The translations under genes were made by a program, and so were the position numbers. Shown piece by piece: positions 54,783-64,000 of a stretch of DNA of 64,000 nt (within the stretch, counting starts at the first letter, position 1; the number at the start of each line of letters is the position of its first letter). Where the stretch lies: assembly GCA_028023455.1 (NCBI GenBank), contig JAQFVV010006470.1:186001-250000 (forward strand), written 5' to 3'. Below the pieces are notes generated by a model, which did no database searches, was not told the DNA's origin, and saw only the letters and a list, made by a program, of their open reading frames with translations. This DNA comes from Epiperipatus broadwayi. Taxonomy: Eukaryota > Onychophora > Udeonychophora > Euonychophora > Peripatidae.

Positions 54783-56915
54783 ATGGATAATCAAGATAAC
54801 AGTTCAGTAGAGGAAATATCTGAATTCATTGTGGATAGTAGTTGTGAGGAGGAAAGGGAAGCGGAAGAGACAATTAATATAGAAACAATTACAGATATTG
54901 TACAAATTACAGATGACGAAATAAAAGGAGAAGAAAAGATTAGGGAATTAAAAATAGAGGAAGAAGAAGTAGTCACACATAAAAGAGATGTAGATAGCTT
55001 CTCATTGTCTCAAATAGCACTGATGATAAAAGAGATTCAAGAAGATAATAGAAAAAATAGAAAAGAGATTCAAGAAGATAATAGAAAAAATAGAGAAGAG
55101 ATTCAAGAAGATAATAGAAAAAATAGAGAAGAGATGAAAGAGATTAATGAGAATATAAGTAGAAATAGAGAAGAGATCAATGAAATTATGAGTAAAAATA
55201 GTAATGAAATCAAAGCGTGTATAGACAGTATGAATAAAAAACTCAATGATACTTGTAAGACTATGGAAGACTTTAAGGAGGAAGCACATAATAAATTTAA
55301 TGGCTTGGAATCAAGATTGGACAATAGTGAAAAAGTTATTAGTTCTTTAAGGGAGGAAATAGAACAAATAGATTGTAATAATCAGGAATTGCTCAAGACT
55401 AAGTTTACAGAATTTTCTGAAATTGCTATAAAAGGTATAAACAAGCAAATAGAGGATTCTATCAGTCAATGTCAGACCAATAATAGCAAGTTAAAACAGG
55501 AGTTTGATAATAATAAATTAGATATTAATAATGAAATATGTGAGATAAAGGAAGAGATAATGCAGAGTAGAATAAGGATGAAAGATGAAATGGAGAGAGA
55601 GTTAGTGGATAAGTTTAATGATTTAGTAGTGCAAAATAGGAGAGATATAAAAGAAGAAATAGAAGAAGGTTTGATGGGAAAATTAAAGGATTTTAATATT
55701 GGGAAGGAGGATGATCAGAAGTACAGGTCCAAAATAGGTGAGAATATAAAGCGCTTACAAAAGGACGTAAAAGAACAAGTAATGCAGGTAGAGAGAAATA
55801 GTAATGAGTATAAGGAAGCTATAGATCAAAACTTAGATAGGTTTAGACAGGAACAAAAGATATACATAGATCAAGTGATTGGACAGGTAAATTTGGAAGG
55901 AAAATTACAACAGGTATACGAACAAATAGAAGAGATAAAATCCATTAGCAATCAAACGTTAGAATTAGGTAAAGAAAAAGCATCGCATAGTAAATGTGAA
56001 GAATATAAAAGTCCATTCCCAATAGATAAAATAGAGTATGTAAGAAAGGAGGAAGGTAATCAAATAGAATCTGATAATAATAAAGAAATAGACAGCCGAA
56101 TAATTAAAGGAAATACTAGTTGTGAGGGAGGAACAAATAACTCGATGGCATTACGCTTTATGAGGGTCAAACCATTTAGAGGTGACCATGCCGAAAATCC
56201 ATATGAGTTTCTAAATAGTTTAGATGAACTATTTTCAATATGTGTTTTAACTGAAAAGGAAAAGTTGGCCATCTGTAGTAATCACTTAGGAGGTACTGCC
56301 AAAGACTGGTGGCAGTCACTTTTTGAAAGGCCAAATACCTATGGTGACTTTAGATGTTTAATAACAGGTAGTTTCTGGAACGCTGACAAGCAAGATAGCA
56401 TTAGGTTCCAGATAACTCAGGAAAAATATCAATCGAATAAAGGTAGCTATACTAGTTTCTTTAGAAGTCAGGCTATTCGATTAAAAACACTAACGGCATG
56501 TCCATTGTCTGAAGGACAGATAGTAAGAATAATACGACACAATTTGCCCAGAAATGTGGAGCAACTATTAATTGCAGCGGACCGTTATTCTATAGAAGAG
56601 GTGTCAGAAGTATTAGATGCACTAGAAAACACTGAAACATCTATAGATAATAGATTTAAAACAAATAGAGAAAGAAATAACTATCCATTGTCTAATATCA
56701 ATGTTGACTATAATAGTCAAAGGCATCAAATAGGCTTTAAAAGAAGATATAGTTCTAGTGATAGAAATAGGGTATATCCATATGCTAAGAAAGCGGTTAG
56801 ATTTGACAAATCTAGAAGTAGGGTAGAGTTGCAAAATAATCAACCCTCTACTAGTGGTATTACTACTATTTTAAAGAAACCCAATATAAAAACAAGTGAG
56901 AAAAAGTTAAACTAA
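54783..56915 (+). CDS. gag: Gypsy Gag polyprotein with long coiled coil
   Basis: Gag forms the intracellular particle that packages element RNA. This 710-residue protein is about twice the usual gypsy Gag length. Residues about 1-60 are acidic. Residues about 75-430 are rich in Glu, Lys, Asn and Ile and probably coiled coil; near residues 85-120 an 11-residue unit (EIQEDNRKNRE) repeats in tandem. Residues about 455-610 are a retrotransposon capsid-type domain: FRGDHAENPYEFLNSLDELF, GGTAKDWWQSLF and the following helical blocks. The C-terminus is basic and Ser/Asn-rich, and has no CCHC zinc knuckle. The start ATG at 54783 is the first of the frame and follows an A-rich context. The ORF ends TAA at 56913-56915, and pol overlaps it in the -1 frame. 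Confidence 0.88.
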   Translation: MDNQDNSSVEEISEFIVDSSCEEEREAEETINIETITDIVQITDDEIKGEEKIRELKIEEEEVVTHKRDVDSFSLSQIALMIKEIQEDNRKNRKEIQEDNRKNREEIQEDNRKNREEMKEINENISRNREEINEIMSKNSNEIKACIDSMNKKLNDTCKTMEDFKEEAHNKFNGLESRLDNSEKVISSLREEIEQIDCNNQELLKTKFTEFSEIAIKGINKQIEDSISQCQTNNSKLKQEFDNNKLDINNEICEIKEEIMQSRIRMKDEMERELVDKFNDLVVQNRRDIKEEIEEGLMGKLKDFNIGKEDDQKYRSKIGENIKRLQKDVKEQVMQVERNSNEYKEAIDQNLDRFRQEQKIYIDQVIGQVNLEGKLQQVYEQIEEIKSISNQTLELGKEKASHSKCEEYKSPFPIDKIEYVRKEEGNQIESDNNKEIDSRIIKGNTSCEGGTNNSMALRFMRVKPFRGDHAENPYEFLNSLDELFSICVLTEKEKLAICSNHLGGTAKDWWQSLFERPNTYGDFRCLITGSFWNADKQDSIRFQITQEKYQSNKGSYTSFFRSQAIRLKTLTACPLSEGQIVRIIRHNLPRNVEQLLIAADRYSIEEVSEVLDALENTETSIDNRFKTNRERNNYPLSNINVDYNSQRHQIGFKRRYSSSDRNRVYPYAKKAVRFDKSRSRVELQNNQPSTSGITTILKKPNIKTSEKKLN

Positions 56916-59900
56916 AGAGGTCTTTGTGGATTAGTTCCTCTTTGCAAGGACCAGGTGCTAACGAAATGGGGAACGATCAGATGTGGATGCTGAATACTTT
57001 GGATTTAGACATTGATTTCTTAGAACCCTTTACAATAGGTGAACCACCTATTACGTATCAATGTCCGGTTGTAATTTTAAACATTAAAAATATAAAAGTT
57101 GAAGCATTGATTGACTCTGGAAGCCAAGCTTCCATATTATCAGAGTCAACTTATAAAAATCTGGTATGCATAAAAGGTGATATACCTTCACTGCCAGTAA
57201 AACCAATACATGTAACTCTAGCAAATGGAAAGAGAACTAAGTTAACAAATAAACAAGTTTGGATTACCTTCAAAATTAATAATACAGAGTTTGGGCATGT
57301 TTTTCTTATTATGCCTGGATTGATACATGAAGCCATAATAGGTGCTGACTTCATGATTTTAAATGATTGTCAAATAGATTTTTATAACAAAATTTTTACC
57401 TGTAAGAAGGAAAGGCTTAATTTTGAATATGGTGTGCATAACCTTTCCAATCAATTACTATGCATCCATAATACATTGATTGATGCTAGCATAAAAGCAA
57501 AAATTGAACATATTTATGCAGTCAATTCTAAATTAAATGAGAAATTATATCAATTAATGTATAGCTTTAAAAGCATTTTTTCTAAAATCCCTGGTATAAT
57601 AGAGGGATATACCCATCGTATTAAGTTGAAGTGTAATGATCCTTTCCATCAAAAGATGTACCCGATCCCATATCAATATCAGGACGAGGTACAGAGTCAA
57701 ATAGACATGATGCTAGAGTGGGATATAATCAAAAAGTGCCCTTCTCCTTACGTAAACCCATTGGTTATTGTAAAGAAGAAGGATGGCAATATTAGGGTAT
57801 GTTTAGATGCTCGCATGTTGAATTCTATAACTGTACCAGAGCGTGACATTCCTCCACCTGTACATGAGCTCCTAACTAAGTTTCATAAGAGGTCAATTTT
57901 CTCTACATTTGATTTAACAGCTAGTTATTGGCAAATACCGTTACATGAGAATGATCAGCAATACACAGCATTTCGTTTTCAAGGCCAGTCGTATGTTTTC
58001 AGACGGATGCCTTTTGGTCTCATTAATAGTGGTGCTGGCTTAATCAGATGTTTGGACATGATTTTTTCAAAGCAATTAAAAGAAAAGATTGTCATGTATG
58101 TGGACGATATCGTCATTGCTTCTGACAGTTTGGAAGAGCATCTCCAACATTTAGAAATGTTTTTTAGTGAATGCACTGCAAAAAATGTAAAAATTAATTT
58201 GGAGAAGTGTTCAATAGCAGCGAAAGAAATTACTTTTCTGGGACACTTAATAAGTGAGCATGGCATCCAGCCCCATCCAGAAAAGATAGCAGCTATTCAA
58301 CGCTTCCCCACACCAAAAACGGTAAAACAGCTGAAATCTTTTTTTGGGTTATGTAATTATTACAACCGCTTCTATAAAAATTTTGCCGAGGACACCATAC
58401 ATTTATCTAAATTACTAAAAAAGATTGAGAGGTGGAGGTGGACCCCTGATCATGACCGTGAATTTAATTTGATTAAAGATAAATTTTTAAAACACGTAAT
58501 TTTAAGTTATCCTGACTTCAATAAAATATTTTATGTGCAAACAGATAGTAGTTACTATGGTCTGGGTGTAGTGTTATTTCAACTCGATGAGGATCAGGTA
58601 CCTCATGTATTGTACTTCTTGAGCAGACATCTAAGAGGTGCTGAGTTGAACTACACTATTACTGAAAAGGAAACCCTAGCTGTTGTCTGGGCTTTTCAGA
58701 AATTAAGGCAATTTTTACTAGGTTCTACTGTGATTGTATTGACCGACCATAGAAGCTTAGAGTTTTTAAATAAAAGCTACCTCAGTAATGAGAGACTTAT
58801 TAGGTGGAGCTTGTATCTCCAACAATTCAATTATAAAGTACTTTATATTGAAGGGAGACAGAATATCCCTGCTGATATTCTTAGCCGCCACCCTATCTGT
58901 TTAATGTCACAAAATCCTGTTAATCAAAACATTATTATCAGTAACATAGATTTGGTTAGGGATGAATCTATAGCTGATGATTATAATAATCTCACTATGA
59001 TTCAGAGTCAGGATATGAGATTAAATAGGATCATGACTATCTTAAATAATCATGATAATATAAATAGCAAAAATAAACGCGTTAAAATGATTTTTAATAA
59101 ATATAAAATTTATCAAAATTTGCTTATGTACAATATAAATTATAATCAGGGAGAATCATGGAGGATAGTTGTCCCTAACTCCATGATTGATAAACTAATT
59201 ATGTACGTTCATAGTAGCTATGGGCACTATGGAGCACCAAAAATTATGTATGTATTAAAATCGATATTTTTTTGGAATAAAATGTACAAACGCGTAATTA
59301 AAAAGATTAAAACGTGTAAAATATGTCTAAAATCTAAACACTGTAGTAAATCTTACGTGGGAATCATGCAACCCATTATTCCAGATCGTCCTAATGAATT
59401 ATTAGCGATCGATTTTTATGGGCCTCTGCCACCATTCAATCGTCAAAAATTTATACTTGTTACGTATGATGTTTTTAGTAAATTAGTCTCAGCCTACCCA
59501 GTACCTAAAACCAGCGCTCATTATGTAATTAAATGTATGATTGAGTATCAATTTCCATTAGTTGGAAAGCCAGAAATAATTCTTACTGATCATGCAACTG
59601 CTTTTATATCTAGTAGATGGAATGAGTGGATTCGAACTCAACACCTCAGACATGTTATGAGCTCCATTAGAAATCCGCAGTCTAATCCTTGCGAACGTGT
59701 TATGCGGGAGCTCGGTAGATTATTCAGGGTTTATGTAGCTGATGATCATAAACAGTGGGTCCATAAACTCTCTGAGGTTGTCAAATATATAAATAGTACT
59801 TGCAATGAATCCACAGGCTTTACACCATTCCGTCTACACTATGGCAAACATGAAAAGTTATTAATTCAAACACCTATACCTTTGATAAGAGAGCCAATAG

Positions 59901-60196
59901 ATAGAAATCATGACTTAAATCAAGCCAAAGTAAAGCTACATATTATGGGTGCTAAGAGAGTAAAGCAAGCCCATAATAGACCACATCCGTTCAAAGTTGA
60001 TGATCTAGTTCTTATTAGAACACCCCATGTTAGCAACCTACAAAGAAATCAATTTAGAAAATTTCTAGAATTATATGAAGGTCCGTACAAGATTTTTAGA
60101 AAAGTGGGAGAGAATGCTTTTGTATTAACTACACCAGATGGTGAAAAAGGGACATACAACGCTAGAAGTTTAATCCCATACCCATCAGAAGTGTAG
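56900..60196 (+). CDS. pol: Gypsy Pol polyprotein: protease, RT, RNase H, integrase
   Basis: Pol copies element RNA into DNA and integrates it. The frame is open from 56900, overlaps the end of gag by 16 nt and has no ATG until 56966, so Gag-Pol fusion by -1 frameshifting is likely. Numbering from 56924: protease ALIDSGSQASIL (61-72, active Asp 64), RT with VCLDARMLN (292-300), FDLTASYWQIPL (329-340, motif A), FRRMPFGL (359-366) and YVDD (392-395), RNase H with QTDSS (539-543) and LTDHRSL (606-612), integrase zinc module H763, H768, C798, C801, and catalytic D830, D889 and E924. A GPY/F-type module (YEGPYKIF, 1051-1058) follows; no chromodomain is evident. All key residues are intact, with no stops. 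The sequence ends 210 bp before the 3' LTR. Confidence 0.93.
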   Translation, partial: EKVKLKRSLWISSSLQGPGANEMGNDQMWMLNTLDLDIDFLEPFTIGEPPITYQCPVVILNIKNIKVEALIDSGSQASILSESTYKNLVCIKGDIPSLPVKPIHVTLANGKRTKLTNKQVWITFKINNTEFGHVFLIMPGLIHEAIIGADFMILNDCQIDFYNKIFTCKKERLNFEYGVHNLSNQLLCIHNTLIDASIKAKIEHIYAVNSKLNEKLYQLMYSFKSIFSKIPGIIEGYTHRIKLKCNDPFHQKMYPIPYQYQDEVQSQIDMMLEWDIIKKCPSPYVNPLVIVKKKDGNIRVCLDARMLNSITVPERDIPPPVHELLTKFHKRSIFSTFDLTASYWQIPLHENDQQYTAFRFQGQSYVFRRMPFGLINSGAGLIRCLDMIFSKQLKEKIVMYVDDIVIASDSLEEHLQHLEMFFSECTAKNVKINLEKCSIAAKEITFLGHLISEHGIQPHPEKIAAIQRFPTPKTVKQLKSFFGLCNYYNRFYKNFAEDTIHLSKLLKKIERWRWTPDHDREFNLIKDKFLKHVILSYPDFNKIFYVQTDSSYYGLGVVLFQLDEDQVPHVLYFLSRHLRGAELNYTITEKETLAVVWAFQKLRQFLLGSTVIVLTDHRSLEFLNKSYLSNERLIRWSLYLQQFNYKVLYIEGRQNIPADILSRHPICLMSQNPVNQNIIISNIDLVRDESIADDYNNLTMIQSQDMRLNRIMTILNNHDNINSKNKRVKMIFNKYKIYQNLLMYNINYNQGESWRIVVPNSMIDKLIMYVHSSYGHYGAPKIMYVLKSIFFWNKMYKRVIKKIKTCKICLKSKHCSKSYVGIMQPIIPDRPNELLAIDFYGPLPPFNRQKFILVTYDVFSKLVSAYPVPKTSAHYVIKCMIEYQFPLVGKPEIILTDHATAFISSRWNEWIRTQHLRHVMSSIRNPQSNPCERVMRELGRLFRVYVADDHKQWVHKLSEVVKYINSTCNESTGFTPFRLHYGKHEKLLIQTPIPLIREPIDRNHDLNQAKVKLHIMGAKRVKQAHNRPHPFKVDDLVLIRTPHVSNLQRNQFRKFLELYEGPYKIFRKVGENAFVLTTPDGEKGTYNARSLIPYPSEV
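56906..56952 (+). promoter_or_regulatory. Putative -1 ribosomal frameshift signal at the gag-pol junction
   Basis: The heptamer GTTAAAC (56906-56912) is in the gag frame as G-TTA-AAC and is followed at once by the gag stop TAA. Slipping back one base enters the pol frame. Six bases downstream, GGTCTTTG (56919-56926) can pair with CAAGGACC (56945-56952), 8 bp with one G-U. A competing 7-bp stem AAAGAGG/CCTCTTT (56914-56920 with 56937-56943) also exists. Confidence 0.65.
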
Positions 60197-60392
60197 AAAA
60201 TTTTTTATAAGTATTAATAGTTCAAAGTCTGAGTTTAGTGTCCAGATATTATATAAATTTGTATAGCAAACAGTGTATTCTGTTGTATTGAGTAGTATAA
60301 GATGGAATTTGGTTGTAGCAGATAATAAAATGAGGAGTATTAATGAATAAAGTAGGTATTAAACTAGATGTTTAATTTAAAATTTTTTATTC

Positions 60393-60406
60393 GAAGGGGG
60401 AAGTTA
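60393..60406 (+). other. Polypurine tract
   Basis: GAAGGGGGAAGTTA lies directly before the 3' LTR start and is the only strongly purine-rich run there. It is the expected primer for plus-strand synthesis. Confidence 0.8.
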
Positions 60407-63400
60407 TGTGCCCTTATCTATAGGTCATAATAAGGTAGAATGGTCAATTACTAAAAAAATTTAAATTTTAAAATACGTTTGTGTAATATATTGATAATTG
60501 TATGATCGATTAGATTTTATAGTACAATTTAAGGCTGAAAATACCTGGTATATAAAAGTGTAATGGATTATTTTAAAAGAAAACAGTTAAATAAAGCTTA
60601 ATTATATCCTTGCTTATGGTTGTAAAAGCTGGCCATATAAAATAATACAGCTATAAATAGTTAAAAGTATATTAACAATCCAATTGTAATATTTTAAAAC
60701 TAATAAATTAAATAAACGCTATATGTAATATTATAATTATAATTAATATTCAAATTTAATCTAATATATTTTAAAATAAACTTTAGGATGGTGAGAATTA
60801 TATTTAGTTCTACATTTTTAAATTATTTTCCAAATTTTTATAAAATATATCAGTTTTGGTAATTTAGACCGAGACGTAAATTAAAAAAATCATCTGATAA
60901 AGTTAGTAATCATGTGACTGTATATTATATACCTTCACACACACGCTTGTTAGAATATAATAATAAAGTTTGTGAATTATAAAACTAAATATAATTGCTA
61001 TCTATCGTTAAAGTAAAAGTTGAAATATTAAATGTTATTTTAATAATTGTTTTAAAGTTTAAATGATTTTGATAAAACTATAATTGAGTTTAAAAATACT
61101 ATTCTAAGTAATATTTTAAATCATGACGTCATAAATTCTTTATTTTAAAAAAGTCTAGTCTGTTATAAAACTAAAAATGTGTAAATTTGTTCGCGCTAAA
61201 AAAAGTCATTAACCAATCAACAGAGGTATTTTAGCAGATGAAATATAAGAATTAGACGGAGCGGGAGAAGGAAATGTGTAAGTAAAGGAAGGAGTAACAT
61301 ATTGTTTTAGCTGTATGAGATCGTAAGCTAGAAAAGTGATATAATTTTAAAATTTTGTATTTATTTTAAAAGTTTTGTTTTAACATATAATATTTTGAAC
61401 TGCCTTTAAATGGAGGGCTAATTTTAAAAGTTTTCTTACCAGGATTTTTTATTCAAGTTTAGCCAAAACCTTGCAGTAAAAATGGAAATACTACAGAAAA
61501 AAGTACCTAAAAGTATTGATAAAGGAAAAATATTTGTAAAGTGCCTTGATACAGCTTTATTTATGCTCAACCAGAAACTTATTATTGTAACTCAGAGGAA
61601 TATAATTTGGACGTTATACGGAAAACTTAAAAGAGAAGTTACTTGCCGTCAGAAAAAATTATGACGCACAAATTTATAAGGCTACTCTGAAGTTTTTTTT
61701 TATTCTTCTCTATGGAAAAATTAAGATGCGTATATCATAAAGAAAAAATTATGTAAAAGTTATAATGAAGAAAGAATGTTTGTCTTTTTAAAGGAAACAT
61801 TACAAAGTATATAGTACCAGAATTTTAAAAGAAAGAAAAAAGTTACAGAATAATAATATGAAAGAGCTATTGTGTTTTATGAAAAAGGAACAGAAAAACT
61901 TTCTCTAAGAAGAATTAAAAATATTATAAAGTGTTCATTAGAGAAATGCTTAATAAAGATAGAGATTAGGAAAATGGAAATTTAAATTACTTAATGAAAA
62001 TGGATCCATGGAAACAGAAAAGTTTTATTGAATATTTAAATCAAAGTACTGAGAAGATGCATCATAAAAGTCGCGCGGGGGAAAATATTAGCAGAAAATA
62101 TTAGAAGAGAATATGTAGACGTTTTCTTTACGGGATTAATTGATATCATAATTAATAATTGTATTAAATATTATAAAAAACCAAGGATTGTCATCTATGA
62201 ATATTTATTAAACAGAGCAATAATTGTTTTACCTTAAAATTGAACAAGCAGGGAGGAGAACATTAAGTGACTGAAGAAGAAATAATAAACATTTTTTTTT
62301 AGCTTTAGTATGAACGGTTTTCAAGGAAATTTGATGAAGAAGTACAGTAAATATAGTTTGGAATATTTTTTACTAATTTATTTTAAAATATAAAATGTTA
62401 TGTGAGATTAGGGAAAACATATAAACATAAATTTAGTAATATTAAAATTTAAATATAATAACTTGATAAAATTATAGAAATAGTGTTTAAAAATAAAGTG
62501 TATGGATGTGAATCTTATATCTACAAGGATCAAATGGATGGTGAAGCCTACGGAACGCGATCGAGGAGATAAAGGTCGTTTGGTAATTTTAATAGTTATT
62601 TATAATGCATAATGTATTTTTTTTTAGATCATCTATTGACCTAAGAATGAAGTGTGAAAGTTTAAATTATATGTACACATTTTATACAACATTTTTAACA
62701 TATAATGAGATAGGAGTAATTCGGAATATGCATGCAATAATTTATTTAAAGTATATTAATAATATAATTTAACAGAACAATTGTGTGATTCTTTTGAACT
62801 TTCATGTGATAAAGTATTCAGATATTTAAATAGTTTGTATATGATTAAATATACGGAGGAAAGTAGTAAAAAAGATTTTCTTATAGAACAGTGGAATAGT
62901 TTTAAAATAAATGAATTTTATTATTGTTAGTAATGCAGATATGTATTTGTCGATGTACAGTATAGAAAAAATCTTGAGAAATAAGATCGGATAGTGACTT
63001 GGAAGTACTAGTGGAGAGGAAACCAAGATGATGTTTTTTTTTAAGAAATAGGAAAAAATAAAGGATTTGGATCATATTTAGTTTTGTGTGATTTCAGTAT
63101 AGTTAACTAGGCCCTATGACTGAACACATATAGTTTGGACAGTGTTTTTGCATATCTTTAAACTTTTGATGTTAGAATAAAGCTGAAGAAATAGCTTTAG
63201 CATCGTTCCTATGATAGAGGTTGGTAGACAGGTAAAGGTCACTCCTCTATAGTGTCTTTTAATTCACTGTGCCATGATTGTCAAGGTATATGACGAGTAA
63301 TATTCTAGTTGTATTTTGATCCTATGCATCTATCTTCGCTATCCTTATTTCGTGAATCTGCATCGGTCAGAAAGATATTTTCAAAGAAATAATGAATAAA

Positions 63401-64000
63401 ATAGAACTGAAGATATGTTATCGTTTATGTAAGAATAGTTTATTTGCTGGAATGTATAGAATTGTGTAACTTTAAAATTGAAAGTCCAAAATATCATAAA
63501 GAGAGAAAGAATCATATAATACATTGTAAAATTAATTCAGAAATGAATATAAGATTTTGAAAAGAAATCTAAACCAAGTATTTTAAAAGTGATAATAAAA
63601 TTTGAATGAATTTTTTTTTTAAATAATATTTAGAAAATAAGTATTGCATATTTATTAAGAAAATAGTTCAATAAGGTATAATAAACATATACTTGTGCAT
63701 GGTATATTAATAGTTGTAATTATATCATCCGAAGTAAGGCTTGAATGAGAATATTAGGATTAATAAACATCGGATAATGAACAATAAAAACCTAATACCG
63801 AATGTAGAACAATGTTTTGACTTTGTAAGATTCCATACAACCAATATAAAACTAAAATTTGTTATTTTGTAGAATTTTACTACGAATGTAAATTTTGTAA
63901 AAAATATAATTTTAATAATATTAGGGATGCAAAGTGTTTGTGATAATCATATAAGAAATGCATTTTGTAATAAGCTAACCATAATAATAAATCAAGTAAT
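60407..64000 (+). repeat. 3' LTR (first 3.6 kb, cut by window edge)
   Basis: It starts TGTGCCC and is collinear with 49442-53035 with few substitutions and small indels, including the promoter (CCAATCA at 61213) and the 60-codon ORF at 61482-61664. The polyadenylation region and right end lie beyond the window. Confidence 0.93.

Larger units (their letters stand above)
49442..64000 (+). mobile_element. Young Ty3/gypsy LTR retrotransposon with very long LTRs (right end cut)
   Basis: The order is 5' LTR, leader with primer binding site, gag, pol (protease, RT, RNase H, integrase), polypurine tract and 3' LTR. The internal order RT-RNase H-integrase is that of Ty3/gypsy and not of copia. Both ORFs are open, and the two LTR copies differ only at scattered sites (about 1-2% by eye), so the insertion is recent. 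It lies in a (TA)n tract. The 3' LTR runs off the window edge after about 3.6 kb. No env-like ORF follows pol. The gypsy lineage is not assigned. Confidence 0.92.

Noticed and set aside
54791-55324. Hydrophobic minus-strand frames under gag
   Set aside because: Antisense shadows of the gag coiled-coil region, which is the real coding strand.
56914-56950. H-type pseudoknot combining the two stems after the slip site
   Set aside because: The connecting loops would be 0 and 1 nt, too short to span the stems. Alternative single hairpins are more plausible.

Overview
This window is AT-rich eukaryotic DNA (roughly three quarters A+T by eye) from an invertebrate animal genome that I cannot name to phylum. 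It is almost entirely repeats: long (TA)n and (ATT)n microsatellites and mobile elements. I see no host gene, tRNA or rRNA that I can defend. The animal assignment rests on the mix of element types: RTE-like and L2/CR1-like LINEs, Penelope-like elements (PLEs) with GIY-YIG endonuclease, Ty3/gypsy LTR elements, and short tandem repeats carrying hammerhead ribozyme motifs.

Layout. 0-10.6 kb: a decayed RTE LINE tail, a gag-like coiled-coil relic, a PLE terminus and a 5'-truncated LINE with an open reverse transcriptase frame set between two (TTA)n tracts. 10.7-14.9 kb: a 4.25 kb solo LTR inserted in a (TA)n tract. 15-19.5 kb: an inverted pair of PLE ends around a LINE tail, then a 402-bp tandem repeat with two hammerhead motifs. 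19.5-31.6 kb: degenerate repeats, a possible solo LTR, microsatellites, and a three-unit hammerhead repeat (two units minus, one plus) at 29.5-30.6 kb. 31.6-37.1 kb: a duplicated gag-like segment and a broken Cys-rich gene. 38-49.2 kb: PLE fragments and a composite PLE made of an inverted truncated copy, a direct partial copy and a nearly complete copy. 49.4 kb to the end: a young, nearly complete Ty3/gypsy element with very long LTRs; its right end is cut by the window edge.

How the parts work together. The only intact gene set is gag and pol at 54.8-60.2 kb. Pol has no ATG at its head and lies in the -1 frame. A GTTAAAC heptamer directly before the gag stop, with a possible stem 6 nt downstream, points to ribosomal frameshifting. 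Elements of several classes begin or end exactly at (TA)n or (TTA)n tracts, so the microsatellites look like shared landing sites. Hammerhead motifs with a tiny palindromic stem III occur in two unrelated tandem repeat families, and decayed versions occur at PLE ends. These are the most interesting signals in the window.
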